From positions 2,473,083 through 2,537,082 of the forward strand of contig NZ_LT635801.1 in NCBI RefSeq assembly GCF_900128495.1: a stretch of 64,000 bases of DNA, read 5' to 3'. The DNA is from Bacteroides ilei (GTDB lineage Bacteria; Bacteroidota; Bacteroidia; Bacteroidales; Bacteroidaceae). Below are positions 1-8,894 of the stretch, in pieces (the stretch's first letter is position 1; every line of letters begins with the position of its first letter). Under the pieces are notes generated by a model. That model was not told the DNA's origin. It did not search any database and saw nothing but the letters and a program-made list of their open reading frames with translations. The translations under genes and the position numbers were made by a program.

Positions 1-94
1 ATATTAATATTAATACACTGATTATCAATAAAATAATATAAAAATAAACGGTAAAAAGTTTGCGTAACTGCCTGATTTTTCGTACCTTTATATC

Positions 95-997
95 ATGATT
101 GATGAAAGAGCATACGAGTTACTTTGCTGCCAGCTGGGTCTGGCGAATGAGGAAAAGGCAGGGCTTCGCAAACAGGTAAACGAACTGATTGCGAGGCTTA
201 AGACTATTGAAAAATCAAACAAAGAGAACTCCAAGGCTCTGGTTGATACAATCAATGACCTAAAAGATTCCCTCGAAAAGCAATCAGCCACGGTTGAACA
301 TTACAGGAAGGAAATGGAACTTATGAGAAGGCAGCTTGAAGCAAAAGACGAGGTGAACATGATGCTTGCAAATGAGATATCCAATCTCAGGCTTCAGCTT
401 GAGGACAGCCGGAAACACCGTTTCGGCCGTACCTCCGAGCAAAGAAGGCTGCTGAACAACCGTAACATTGACAAGTCCGCAATGGGGAAGTCCGAGTATG
501 ACGGTTCTGACAAGAAAGATGATAATAATAAGGCTGATGGTAACGAATCCGGTGGCAATACCTCTCCCGGTAACGTACCTGCACAGAACTGCAGAGCTTC
601 AAGGAAAAAGGAAACTGCTCCCCGTGCAGAAAAGACCAGGCTAAAGGTGGATAAGGTAATTGTTCATGAAATAGAAGACTATTACCAACTCCCGGATGGT
701 GCAAGGCTTATGAACCGTAACGGAATGGCTGATGTGTGGGAATACAGGGTCATAGAACATGTAAGGGCTCATAATGTGGAGCATGTGTACAAGGTGGCGA
801 GGGTAAAGCTTGCCGACGGCACTTTCACAAGCACGATGGAGCATCCCTTGAAAAACCTTGGAGGAATCTTCTCTCCTGAACTGCTTGCCCGCCTGCTTTG
901 TCTGAAATATGACTTCAGCATGCCTGAAAATAGACAGATAAGGCTGCTTGCAAGAGAAGGTATCCATATAAGCAACACCACGCTGAACAGCTATATC
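95..997 (+). pseudogene. tnpC: IS66 transposase TnpC, N-terminal part, cut by the inner IS66
   Basis: The ATG at 95 opens a frame of about 301 codons nearly identical to the first half of the intact TnpC at 2269. It has the N-terminal coiled coil, the FGRTSEQRR segment of the IS66 zinc-finger/linker region and the region before the catalytic core. At codon 301 the frame runs into the left end of the inner IS66 (GTAAGCATTC at 998) and ends in unrelated sequence. The missing half continues at 4138. The catalytic residues are all in that distal part, so this fragment cannot be active alone. Confidence 0.9.
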
Positions 998-1775
998 GTA
1001 AGCATTCTATTTTCCGCCTTGACGCACATTATTCACAAACCTACCTTTGCGCCATAACCAAATAACAACAATGATTATGGCGAAAGAAAAAGTAAACTAT
1101 CAGGAGGTATATGACCTCTACCAGTTATGCAGCGAGACCAAGGATCTTCGCGAGTTCTGTGCGGATTATGGAGTAAACTACGACAAGTTCATGAACTGGC
1201 AACGTCATCAGCTTTGGAGCGAGAAGTTAGGCAAGACAGTTCAGGTTGATCAGCCCAAGGTTGCTAAAGTCCAGATAACCGGCAAGCCTTGCAACAGTCC
1301 GACTGTAAAGATGGAGGTGAAACAGCCTGAAGGCGAACCACCAATAAAATGGGTTAAGTTACAACTGGCGTCTGGAGCGACACTGTGTAAGCATTCTATT
1401 TTCCGCCTTGACGCACATTATTCACAAACCTACCTTTGCGCCATAACCAAATAACAACAATGATTATGGCGAAAGAAAAAGTAAACTATCAGGAGGTATA
1501 TGACCTCTACCAGTTATGCAGCGAGACCAAGGATCTTCGCGAGTTCTGTGCGGATTATGGAGTAAACTACGACAAGTTCATGAACTGGCAACGTCATCAG
1601 CTTTGGAGCGAGAAGTTAGGCAAGACAGTTCAGGTTGATCAGCCCAAGGTTGCTAAAGTCCAGATAACCGGCAAGCCTTGCAACAGTCCGACTGTAAAGA
1701 TGGAGGTGAAACAGCCTGAAGGCGAACCACCAATAAAATGGGTTAAGTTACAACTGGCGTCTGGAGCGACACTGT
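998..1775 (+). repeat. Perfect-looking tandem duplication, 2 x 389 bp, of the IS66 left end
   Basis: Positions 998-1386 and 1387-1775 read the same throughout, from the GTAAGCATTC inverted repeat to ACACTGT. Each unit contains the left inverted repeat, the leader and the first ~103 codons of tnpA. Only the second copy runs on into a complete tnpA. The absence of visible divergence suggests a recent event or an assembly artefact. Confidence 0.9.
1077..1386 (+). pseudogene. Truncated duplicate of IS66 tnpA
   Basis: The frame starting ATG GCG at 1077 repeats the first ~103 codons of the intact tnpA at 1466. At 1386/1387 it runs into the second copy of the IS left end, so its natural C-terminus is replaced by translated inverted-repeat sequence up to a stop near 1454. 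It is a by-product of the 389-bp duplication and has no expected function. Confidence 0.85.
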
Positions 1776-1834
1776 TTCTGAGAAACACCAGCGTTCTTGA
1801 TCTGAGTCTGTTGCTTAATAAAATGATAGGATGA
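1466..1834 (+). CDS. tnpA: IS66 accessory protein TnpA
   Basis: A protein of 122 residues beginning MAKEKVNYQEVYDLYQLC. It is the first gene of the inner IS66, in the position of TnpA, a small helix-turn-helix protein needed with TnpB and TnpC for transposition. The start at 1466 is chosen over an upstream TTG at 1436 and an ATG at 1460 because the TTG lies in the terminal leader; ATG ATT ATG leaves 1460 possible. The stop at 1832-1834 nearly touches the ATG of tnpB at 1836, which suggests coupled translation. Confidence 0.8.
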   Translation: MAKEKVNYQEVYDLYQLCSETKDLREFCADYGVNYDKFMNWQRHQLWSEKLGKTVQVDQPKVAKVQITGKPCNSPTVKMEVKQPEGEPPIKWVKLQLASGATLFLRNTSVLDLSLLLNKMIG

Positions 1835-1835
1835 T

Positions 1836-2180
1836 ATGCTTGGACTGAGTGCTAACCTGAACTATTACCTGTTCAACGGTAATGTGGATTTACGGAAAGG
1901 CATCTTCCGTTTGTGTGAAAGTATAAGGCAAGAGATGTCACTTGACCCTAGTGATGCGTCCAATGTATATATGTTCATGTCCCGTAACCGGAAGGTCGTC
2001 AAGATACTTCATTACGAACGCGGTTTTTATGTGCTTTACGAGAAACGTCCTGTCATGGGAAAGTTCAAGAAACCTGTGTTTGACGAGGTGTCAAAATGCT
2101 ACCGGATACAGTGGTCTGACATGGCTTACCTGACGGAAAGTATCGTAGTCGACAGAATGTATGTAACTCCTAAAGAATGA
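1836..2180 (+). CDS. tnpB: IS66 accessory protein TnpB (IS66 Orf2-like)
   Basis: A protein of 114 residues with the IS66 Orf2 signature: an N-terminal DLRKGIFRLCESIRQ segment, a central DPSDASNVYMFMSRNR segment and the KILHYERGFYVLYEKR segment. Members are small, and their function in transposition is required but not defined biochemically. It starts one base after the tnpA stop codon, as usual in IS66. Confidence 0.88.
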   Translation: MLGLSANLNYYLFNGNVDLRKGIFRLCESIRQEMSLDPSDASNVYMFMSRNRKVVKILHYERGFYVLYEKRPVMGKFKKPVFDEVSKCYRIQWSDMAYLTESIVVDRMYVTPKE

Positions 2181-2268
2181 ATAATAAGGCGTTGATTTAC
2201 AATGGAATAATACAAAAATAATCGATAAAAAGTTTGCGTAACTGCCTGATTTTTCGTACCTTTATATC

Positions 2269-4050
2269 ATGATTGATGAAAGAGCATACGAGTTACTTTG
2301 CTGCCAGCTGGGTCTGGCGAATGAGGAAAAAGCAGGGCTTCGCAAACAGAATAAAGAACTGATTGCGAGGCTTGAGTCTATTGAAAAATCCAACAAGGAG
2401 AACTCAAAAACTCTGATTGATACAATCAATGACCTCAAAGAATCCCTCGAAAAGCAATCAACCACGGTTGAACATTACAGGAAAGAAATGGAACTTATGA
2501 GGAAGCAGCTTGAAGCAAAAGACGAGGTGAACATGATGCTTGCAAACGAGATATCCAATCTCAGACTTCAGCTTGAAGACAGCAGGAAACACCGTTTCGG
2601 CCGTACATCTGAGCAAAGAAGGCTGCTGAACAACCGTAACATTGACAAGTCTGCAATGGAGAAGTCCGAATATGACGGTTCTGACAAGAAAGGTGATGAT
2701 GATAATAAGGCCAATGGTAACGAAGCTGGTGGCAATACCTCTTCCGATAACGCAACAGCACAGAACAGCAAGCCTTCAAGAAGAAAGGAAACCGCACCAC
2801 GTGCGGAAAAGACCAGGCTGAAGGTGGACAAGGTAGTGGTACATGAAATAGAAGACTATTACCAACTCCCGGATGGTGCAAGGCTTATGAACCGCAACGG
2901 AATGGCTGATGTGTGGGAATACAGGTTTATAGAACATGTGCGTGCCCATAACGTGGAACATGTGTACAAGGTGGCAAGGGTAAAGCTTGCAGACGGCACT
3001 TTCACTAACACGATGGAGCATCCCTTGAAAAACCTTGGAGGAATCTTCTCTCCTGAACTGCTTGCCCGTCTGCTTTGTCTGAAATATGACTTCAGCATGC
3101 CTGAGAACAGACAGATAAGACTGCTTGCAAGAGAAGGCATCCATATAAGCAATACCACGCTGAACAGCTATATCCACAACGGAATCTCCAGGCTTAGGGA
3201 GTTTATGGAAGATGTCTTCAAGAAGTTTGTACAACAGGCAAAATACCTTATGGTTGATGAGACTACCGAACTCGTTGGAGTTGAAACACCGAAAGGTAAG
3301 GCTTACAGGAGAAAGTACTTATGGGCTTTCTTTGCAAAGCATGTCAAGTTGGTTTATTATCATTACAATAACGGCAGCAGAGCATCTGATGTGGCAAAGA
3401 CCTTCCTTGATCATTTTATGGGATCTATATCTACAGACGGATATACGGTTTACAGAATGTATGACGGAGAAGGCTCAAAGGTGCTTCATATAGGATGCTG
3501 GACGCACTGCAGGAGGTTGTGGGTTGATGCTTTGCCATCAGACAGGACGGCGATGGACATAATAGATTCTATCGGTGATTTATTCAGGAATGAAGACCTG
3601 TTCCGCACAATGAAACTCAGCAGTGAGAAGATAAAGGAAAAAAGACTTAAACTTACGGGACCTGTTCTTGAACGTATACATCATAAGGTGGTCATGATGA
3701 TGCAGGATGCGAAGATCATGGCTAACGAACTGATAAGAAAGGCTGCGAACTACACGATAAACCAGTGGAAATCCTTGAGAAATATCCTCAAGGACGGTTC
3801 AGCGGAAATATCCAACAATCTCTGTGAGCAAAGAATGAAACCTGTAAAGCTGCTGCTCAAGAACTGTATGAATATAGGAAGTGAGGCAGCCGCAGAAAAC
3901 TCGGCATTCATCTTCTCCCTGATAGAAAGCTGTAAGTTGAACGATATAGATCCTCAGGATTACCTGAAGCACTTGTTTGAATGTATTCTTCATGGTAAGG
4001 ACTGCGACAAGAAGGCTCTTCTGCCATGTTTTTATAAATCGGAATGTTAA
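2269..4050 (+). CDS. tnpC: IS66 transposase TnpC, intact
   Basis: The 593-residue DDE transposase of the inner IS66. Residues about 15-110 form a coiled coil. A FGRTSEQRR segment follows near residue 110, then a low-complexity acidic linker (about 130-175). The catalytic core begins near residue 320: the first Asp is in YLMVDETTEL, the second in STDGYTVYRMYDGE, and the C-terminal helix has SNNLCEQRMKPVKLLLKN with the likely catalytic Glu. Length and order fit IS66 TnpC. It appears complete, so this copy could be active if both ends are functional. Confidence 0.92.
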   Translation: MIDERAYELLCCQLGLANEEKAGLRKQNKELIARLESIEKSNKENSKTLIDTINDLKESLEKQSTTVEHYRKEMELMRKQLEAKDEVNMMLANEISNLRLQLEDSRKHRFGRTSEQRRLLNNRNIDKSAMEKSEYDGSDKKGDDDNKANGNEAGGNTSSDNATAQNSKPSRRKETAPRAEKTRLKVDKVVVHEIEDYYQLPDGARLMNRNGMADVWEYRFIEHVRAHNVEHVYKVARVKLADGTFTNTMEHPLKNLGGIFSPELLARLLCLKYDFSMPENRQIRLLAREGIHISNTTLNSYIHNGISRLREFMEDVFKKFVQQAKYLMVDETTELVGVETPKGKAYRRKYLWAFFAKHVKLVYYHYNNGSRASDVAKTFLDHFMGSISTDGYTVYRMYDGEGSKVLHIGCWTHCRRLWVDALPSDRTAMDIIDSIGDLFRNEDLFRTMKLSSEKIKEKRLKLTGPVLERIHHKVVMMMQDAKIMANELIRKAANYTINQWKSLRNILKDGSAEISNNLCEQRMKPVKLLLKNCMNIGSEAAAENSAFIFSLIESCKLNDIDPQDYLKHLFECILHGKDCDKKALLPCFYKSEC

Positions 4051-4137
4051 AACTAAACTATTTTCTTACGGACATTTTTATTTTATCGGCTGAAAAACAG
4101 CCGATAAAATTGTCGTAGCGGAAAATAGAATGGTTAC

Positions 4138-5022
4138 AGCTATATCCATAACGGAATCGCCAAACTAAAGGAATTTATCGGAGATGCATTCAAGGAGTTT
4201 GTACAGAGGGCAAAATACCTTATGGTTGATGAGACTACCGAACTCGTTGGAGTTGAAACACCGGAAGGTAAGGCTTACAGGAGAAAGTATTTATGGGCTT
4301 TCTTTGCAAAGCATATAAAGATGGTCTATTATCACTATAACAACGGCAGCAGGTCTTCCGATACGGCAAAGTCGTTCCTGGAATATTTTATGGGAACCAT
4401 ATCCACTGACGGATATACGGTTTACAGGATGTATGACGGAGAAGACTCAAAGGTGCTTCATATAGGATGCTGGACACACTGCAGGAGGCTGTGGGTTGAT
4501 GCCTTGCCTTCAGACAGGAGGGCAATGGACATAATAGATCCTATCGGTGATATGTTCAGGAATGAAGACTTGTTCCGTATGATGAAACTCAGCAGCGGGC
4601 AGATTAAGGAAAAAAGACTTAAACTTACAGGACCTATTCTTGAACGTATCCACCATAAGGTGGTCATGATGATGCAGGATGCGAAGATTATGGCTAACGA
4701 ACTGATGAGAAAGGCCGTCAACTATACATTAAACCAATGGAAATCCCTGAGAAATATCCTCAAGGACGGTGCGGCGGAAATCTCGAACAACCTCTGTGAG
4801 CAAAGGATGAAACCTGTAAAGCTGCTGCTCAAGAACTGTATGAACATAGGCAGTGAGGATGCAGCAGGAAACTCGGCATTCATCTTCTCCCTGATAGAAA
4901 GCTGCAAACTTAATGATATAGATCCTCAGGATTACCTGAAGCACTTGTTTGAATGTATTCTTTGGGGAAAGGTTTGCGACAGGAAAGCTCTTCTGCCATG
5001 TTTTTATAAATCGGAATGTTAA
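4138..5022 (+). pseudogene. tnpC: IS66 transposase TnpC, C-terminal part of the outer copy
   Basis: This is the continuation of the gene that starts at 95, resuming right after the inner element's right end and reading in frame from the duplicated AGCTATATC. It covers the catalytic core, with VDETTELVGVE, STDGYTVYRM and the terminal SNNLCEQRM segment, and ends at the TAA at 5020-5022. An ATG at 4222 could start a 266-residue fragment, but this would lack the DNA-binding half. Confidence 0.88.
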
Positions 5023-5283
5023 AACAAAAATATTTTCTTACGGACTTTTTTATTTTATCGGCTGAAAAACAGCCGATAAAATTGTCGTGGCGGAATATAG
5101 AATGGTTACGAAATCAACATATCATAAAAGAATTTGCTAAAATAATTTTTACATACTACTAAACAATATGATACCATTTCACTAAATATTGTTCAAGTAA
5201 TCGGTATCAAGACAAAAAATTGCAACCAGAGATAGGCGAAAATCGGCAATAATTCTACTAATGAAATTAGCCAAAAGAATTAT

Positions 5284-6537
5284 ATGGAAAAACAAAAAAA
5301 AATAACAATATATCATCCTTTCGGTAATGCAAATACCAGAGCTGCCGTAGATGGGATCTTTAAGAAAGGAATTCTTGAAAGTTTTCACACATGCATAGCT
5401 TGTTTTGAAGGGAGCATGCTATATAAGCTTTCATCATTAAGCTTATTAAAGGAACTTAAAAGAAGAAAGTTTAGCCTTTTTATAGCTAATAGAACTTTTA
5501 CACATCCGTTTAAGGAATTAGGTAGACAATTGTCATTAAGACTTAAACTTAACAAGTTAGTTGAGCATGAAAAAGGTATTTTTTGTGTAGATAATATTTG
5601 TCATAATCTAGACAATAAAGTCGCTAAATATATAAAAAAAAATAAAGATAAAATAGGTGGTGTTTATGCATATGAGGATTTGGCTCTAGAATCGTTCAGA
5701 ACAGCCAAAGATAATAATATAAAATGTCTATATGATCTTCCTATAGGTTATTGGCGAGCAATGCGAAGCCTTTTGGATGAAGAAAGAGAAAAGAATCCTG
5801 AATGGGCCGTAACGCTTGGAGGATTTAATGATTCCTCAAAGAAACTGCAAAGAAAAGACGAAGAATTAAGATTGGCTGACAAGATTTATGTAGCAAGTTC
5901 TTTTACTAAGAAAACATTGGAAATGTATCCGGGAAAATTGGCAGATATTGAGGTTATACCATACGGTTTTCCTCCTGTAAATAATGAGAGAAAATACGAC
6001 AATATCATGGATAGAAAAATAAGAGTATTGTTTGTAGGTAACTTATCTCAGCGTAAAGGTATTTCATATTTTTTTGATTCAATAAAAGGTTTAGATGACA
6101 AAATTGAGGCTACAGTTGTTGGAAGAGGGAATATTGACAGCAGCAAGGCTTTAAAAGAGTCTTTATCAAAAGTGAATTATATACCGTCCTTACCACATAA
6201 CGAGATATTAAAACTAATGTCTAACCACGATTTATTTATATTCCCGTCACTATTTGAAGGTTTTGGTTTAGTTATAACAGAAGCCATGTCACAAGGAACG
6301 CCCGTAATTACCACTGACAGAACTTGTGGAGCGGATATAATAACCAACGGTGTAGATGGATGGGTTATTCAAGCTGGTACATCAGAACCTTTAAAGAAGT
6401 TACTTCACAAATTTATTAATGATCCTATTATCTTAGTAAATGCGGGGAAGAAAGCTATGGAAACAGCATCAAAGAGACCATGGAGTGTTTATGAAAAAGA
6501 ATTGGCAGAATCAGTAAAACGATTTTTGAATGACTAA
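5284..6537 (+). CDS. Glycosyltransferase family 4 (capsule locus)
   Basis: A 417-residue GT-B enzyme that probably adds one sugar to the polysaccharide repeat unit at the cytoplasmic face of the membrane. The GT4 features are in the C-terminal half: RVLFVGNLSQRKGISYFF at about 245-262 opens the nucleotide-sugar-binding domain, and FPSLFEGFGLVITEAMSQG at about 320-340 carries the E-x7-E-type motif. The N-terminal half is divergent, so donor and acceptor cannot be read off. Its stop overlaps the start of the Wzy gene by 8 bp, so the two are co-translated. It is the first gene after the IS66 nest. Codons are strongly AT-rich, unlike the housekeeping genes further right. Confidence 0.85.
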   Translation: MEKQKKITIYHPFGNANTRAAVDGIFKKGILESFHTCIACFEGSMLYKLSSLSLLKELKRRKFSLFIANRTFTHPFKELGRQLSLRLKLNKLVEHEKGIFCVDNICHNLDNKVAKYIKKNKDKIGGVYAYEDLALESFRTAKDNNIKCLYDLPIGYWRAMRSLLDEEREKNPEWAVTLGGFNDSSKKLQRKDEELRLADKIYVASSFTKKTLEMYPGKLADIEVIPYGFPPVNNERKYDNIMDRKIRVLFVGNLSQRKGISYFFDSIKGLDDKIEATVVGRGNIDSSKALKESLSKVNYIPSLPHNEILKLMSNHDLFIFPSLFEGFGLVITEAMSQGTPVITTDRTCGADIITNGVDGWVIQAGTSEPLKKLLHKFINDPIILVNAGKKAMETASKRPWSVYEKELAESVKRFLND

Positions 6538-7852
6538 CTATTTGAATCTAAATAAACTCACATCAGGAGAACCGTACGCTATATACAGGAAACTTATATG
6601 GATATATATATTCCTACTTATATTCGAAGGTGCTTTAAGGAAATGGTTCTTACCATCTTTGTCTGATTTATTAATAGTTGTTAGAGACCCTATTGTTGTT
6701 TGGCTTACTTTAGTAGGTTGGCGTAAAGGATGGTTAAAAAATAGGTATGCTGTGTCAATGATGATAGTCTCTACCATATCATTGATAATGACACTATTGG
6801 TCGGACATCAAAACTTGATTGTGGCATTATTTGGTTGGAGAATTTATTTTTTCCACTTCCCGATGATATTTGTAATTGGAAAAGTGCTTACAAGAACAGA
6901 CCTTCTAAAAATAGGACAATTCTTTTTATGGATGTCCATTCCTATGACTATTTTAATAATCATACAATTCTATTCCCCACCAAATGCATGGGTCAATATA
7001 GGATTGGGTGGAGAAGGTACTGCAGGCTTTGGAGGATCATTAGGATATATGCGCCCACCTGGTACATTTTCTTTCATATCAGGCTATGTATTATTTCAAG
7101 GTGTAGTAGGATGCTATTTATTATATTACCTGCTAATGAATAATACTTTACCTAAAGAGTATCAATTCTCTAAAATAGTATTATTAGTATTAGTTGGATG
7201 TTATCTAATTTCTATACCTACATCTATTTCGCGAACTCATTTTTTTCAGACAGGAGTTTTCTTGATATTCTTGTTTATAGCAGCTATGAGAAAAAATAAG
7301 CTAAAGAGTAAATTCCTAAAATTTGCATTTGTTGCTGTTATAGCATTGATAATATTATATTTTTCAGGTTTGATGGAAACAAATATAGAAGTTTTTATTG
7401 CGAGGTTTGAAGGAGCGGATGAAGCAGAAGGAGGGCTGAAAGGCACTTTAGGTGAAAGATATTTGGGTAGTTTTCTCAGAGCCTTTACAAATTCAAATAT
7501 TCCTTTTTGGGGATATGGTATAGGGTTAAGTACAAATATAGTATGGAAAGTATTAGGTAGAAACCCTTGGTCTTTTGGATTTAATGGAGAGGAAGAATGG
7601 ACAAGAAATACAGGTGAATGCGGTATTCTTTTGGGTACCATAATTATTATTATAAGATTATTCTTTTCGTTAGGAATATGGAGGAAAGCGTATATTTTAC
7701 TGATCAAAAGAAACGATTTATTACCATGGATGCTCTCAGCAGGAATGATGTTGACGGTTCCACAGGGACAATTGGCAGCACCGACAAATCTTGGTTTTTG
7801 TGTTTTATTCGGAGGTTTAGCAATGGCAGCTGTAAAACAAAAAAAGAATTAA
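6530..7852 (+). CDS. Predicted Wzy-type polysaccharide polymerase (O-antigen ligase/polymerase-like membrane protein)
   Basis: A 440-residue protein with many hydrophobic segments spread over its length (for example around 20-40, 60-85, 120-145, 185-205, 220-240 and 260-275) and a long periplasmic loop near 285-360, the layout of Wzy and O-antigen ligase family proteins. Wzy joins lipid-linked repeat units on the periplasmic side of the inner membrane. The family is poorly conserved, so the call rests on topology and on its place between glycosyltransferase and decoration genes. No Wzx flippase is found beside it. It starts 8 bp inside the preceding gene. Confidence 0.72.
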   Translation: MTNYLNLNKLTSGEPYAIYRKLIWIYIFLLIFEGALRKWFLPSLSDLLIVVRDPIVVWLTLVGWRKGWLKNRYAVSMMIVSTISLIMTLLVGHQNLIVALFGWRIYFFHFPMIFVIGKVLTRTDLLKIGQFFLWMSIPMTILIIIQFYSPPNAWVNIGLGGEGTAGFGGSLGYMRPPGTFSFISGYVLFQGVVGCYLLYYLLMNNTLPKEYQFSKIVLLVLVGCYLISIPTSISRTHFFQTGVFLIFLFIAAMRKNKLKSKFLKFAFVAVIALIILYFSGLMETNIEVFIARFEGADEAEGGLKGTLGERYLGSFLRAFTNSNIPFWGYGIGLSTNIVWKVLGRNPWSFGFNGEEEWTRNTGECGILLGTIIIIIRLFFSLGIWRKAYILLIKRNDLLPWMLSAGMMLTVPQGQLAAPTNLGFCVLFGGLAMAAVKQKKN

Positions 7853-7899
7853 ACCATCTTATATAAAAGAATTATGTAACTTTTTAAATATTAATTTGT

Positions 7900-8883
7900 A
7901 TGATTAACAGAATATTGTATATTGACAAACTAAAAGGTTTTGCAATACTTCTTGTTGTTATGGGGCATTTGACAGACAAGAGTATGGTAAATGAAGGTAG
8001 TATATTAAACGCTATCATTTTTTCGATTCACATGCCATTATTTATGTTTCTTAGCGGGATATTTGCATTTAACAGAAATATCACCTTCAAAAATCTGCTT
8101 TATAAGCGATTTTTAAGGCTTCTGATGCCATATCTTTTTATTGGGGGGGGGTATGTGCTAATGAAAGATTTCGGTCTTCAGAGTGCCTTAAAATCAATAG
8201 GCGGATATTGGTTCTTACCCACTCTATTTTTATGTACAATGTCAGGATATCTGATTGTTACATTGAATAAGTATATATACAAAAAACAAGGTTTATACGC
8301 TTCCGAAATCCTGATAGCTTCCATAATTTGGTTCATAGCATTGGCTTTATATTTCTTGCTGAAAAGAAATAATATCATGATTCCATATTTTCTAAATACC
8401 ATAAAAATGTTTCCATTTTTCTATATAGGCAGCTTATACGGCAGATACGAAAAAATAAAAGCTGTCATAAATAATAATGCAACGCTAACTATTTCAATAC
8501 TGCTATATATACTATTGTTCTTCTATCCCGTCAATATAGGTTTTAATGTACAGGGACTCTTTGCTATAGTCATCTGTCTGCAATTATTTTCCAAATATGA
8601 TACTTCTATACCAGAACGGCTGTCTGTGATAGGAAAGAATTCTTTAGAGATATATGTTTTCCATTGGTTCTTATTACCCGATCTCACTTTCATGAACAAC
8701 ATACAAAATCCTTATAACTCAAACAATCTGAACAATGATAATGTTATTCTTATGTTTACAGTTCTTTCTGCTATAGCGTTGATCATATCTGTAATATGTA
8801 TAGTAATATCTAAGGTGTTTAAAAATTCTACTGTGTTTTCTTTTTTGTTGTTCGGTATTACCGGAAAAGGAAATCATAACTAA
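7900..8883 (+). CDS. Acyltransferase 3 family membrane protein, phase-variable candidate (ON)
   Basis: A 327-residue integral membrane protein. The N-terminus has DKLKGFAILLVVMGHLTD (residues 8-25), the acyltransferase-3 signature in which the His is catalytic, followed by SIHMPLFMFLSGIFAF. About ten hydrophobic segments follow. The family transfers acetyl or other acyl groups to surface sugars, so the likely role is O-acylation of the capsule. Codons 82-84 are GGG GGG GGG, a run of exactly 9 G at 8143-8151. With 9 G the frame is open to 8883. With 8 G it hits TAA three codons past the run, and with 10 G it stops about 40 codons later. It sits alone between wzy and hddA. Confidence 0.85.
   Translation: MINRILYIDKLKGFAILLVVMGHLTDKSMVNEGSILNAIIFSIHMPLFMFLSGIFAFNRNITFKNLLYKRFLRLLMPYLFIGGGYVLMKDFGLQSALKSIGGYWFLPTLFLCTMSGYLIVTLNKYIYKKQGLYASEILIASIIWFIALALYFLLKRNNIMIPYFLNTIKMFPFFYIGSLYGRYEKIKAVINNNATLTISILLYILLFFYPVNIGFNVQGLFAIVICLQLFSKYDTSIPERLSVIGKNSLEIYVFHWFLLPDLTFMNNIQNPYNSNNLNNDNVILMFTVLSAIALIISVICIVISKVFKNSTVFSFLLFGITGKGNHN
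8143..8151 (+). repeat. Poly-G tract (9 G) inside the acyltransferase gene
   Basis: Nine consecutive G in a gene that is otherwise AT-rich, beginning exactly on a codon boundary (codon 82). Mononucleotide runs of this length are prone to slipped-strand mispairing. The current length keeps the gene in frame. Confidence 0.9.
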
Positions 8884-8894
8884 AATATAGTAAT

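Larger units (their letters stand above)
998..4137 (+). mobile_element. Inner IS66-family element, inserted in another IS66, with a duplicated left end
   Basis: The left inverted repeat GTAAGCATTCTATTTTCCGC occurs at 998 and again at 1387. The right end at 4118-4137 is its complement with one mismatch. The minimal complete element is 1387-4137 and carries tnpA, tnpB and tnpC in the usual IS66 order. The insertion is flanked by the 9-bp direct repeat AGCTATATC at 989-997 and 4138-4146, which lies inside the tnpC of the outer element; IS66 normally makes 8 bp. A stem-loop at 4086-4110 sits just inside the right end. The 389 bp at 998-1386 are an extra copy of the element's left end. Confidence 0.88.
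1..5109 (+). mobile_element. Outer IS66-family element, left end outside the window, interrupted by a second IS66
   Basis: The right end is visible at 5090-5109 and matches the right end of the inner element (4118-4137): both finish in ...ATAGAATGGTTAC, the complement of the GTAA start typical of IS66. A terminal stem-loop (TATCGGCTG ... CAGCCGATA) precedes it. The tnpC gene begins at 95, stops matching at 997 where the inner element enters, and resumes at 4138. The tnpA and tnpB genes of this copy must lie before position 1. The spacer at 1-94 resembles the inner element's tnpB-tnpC spacer. The element is inactivated by the insertion. Confidence 0.85.

Noticed and set aside
5292..5301. A-rich run at the start of the first glycosyltransferase gene as a switch
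   Set aside because: A runs are common in this AT-rich DNA and the run encodes ordinary Lys codons, so there is no specific evidence for switching.
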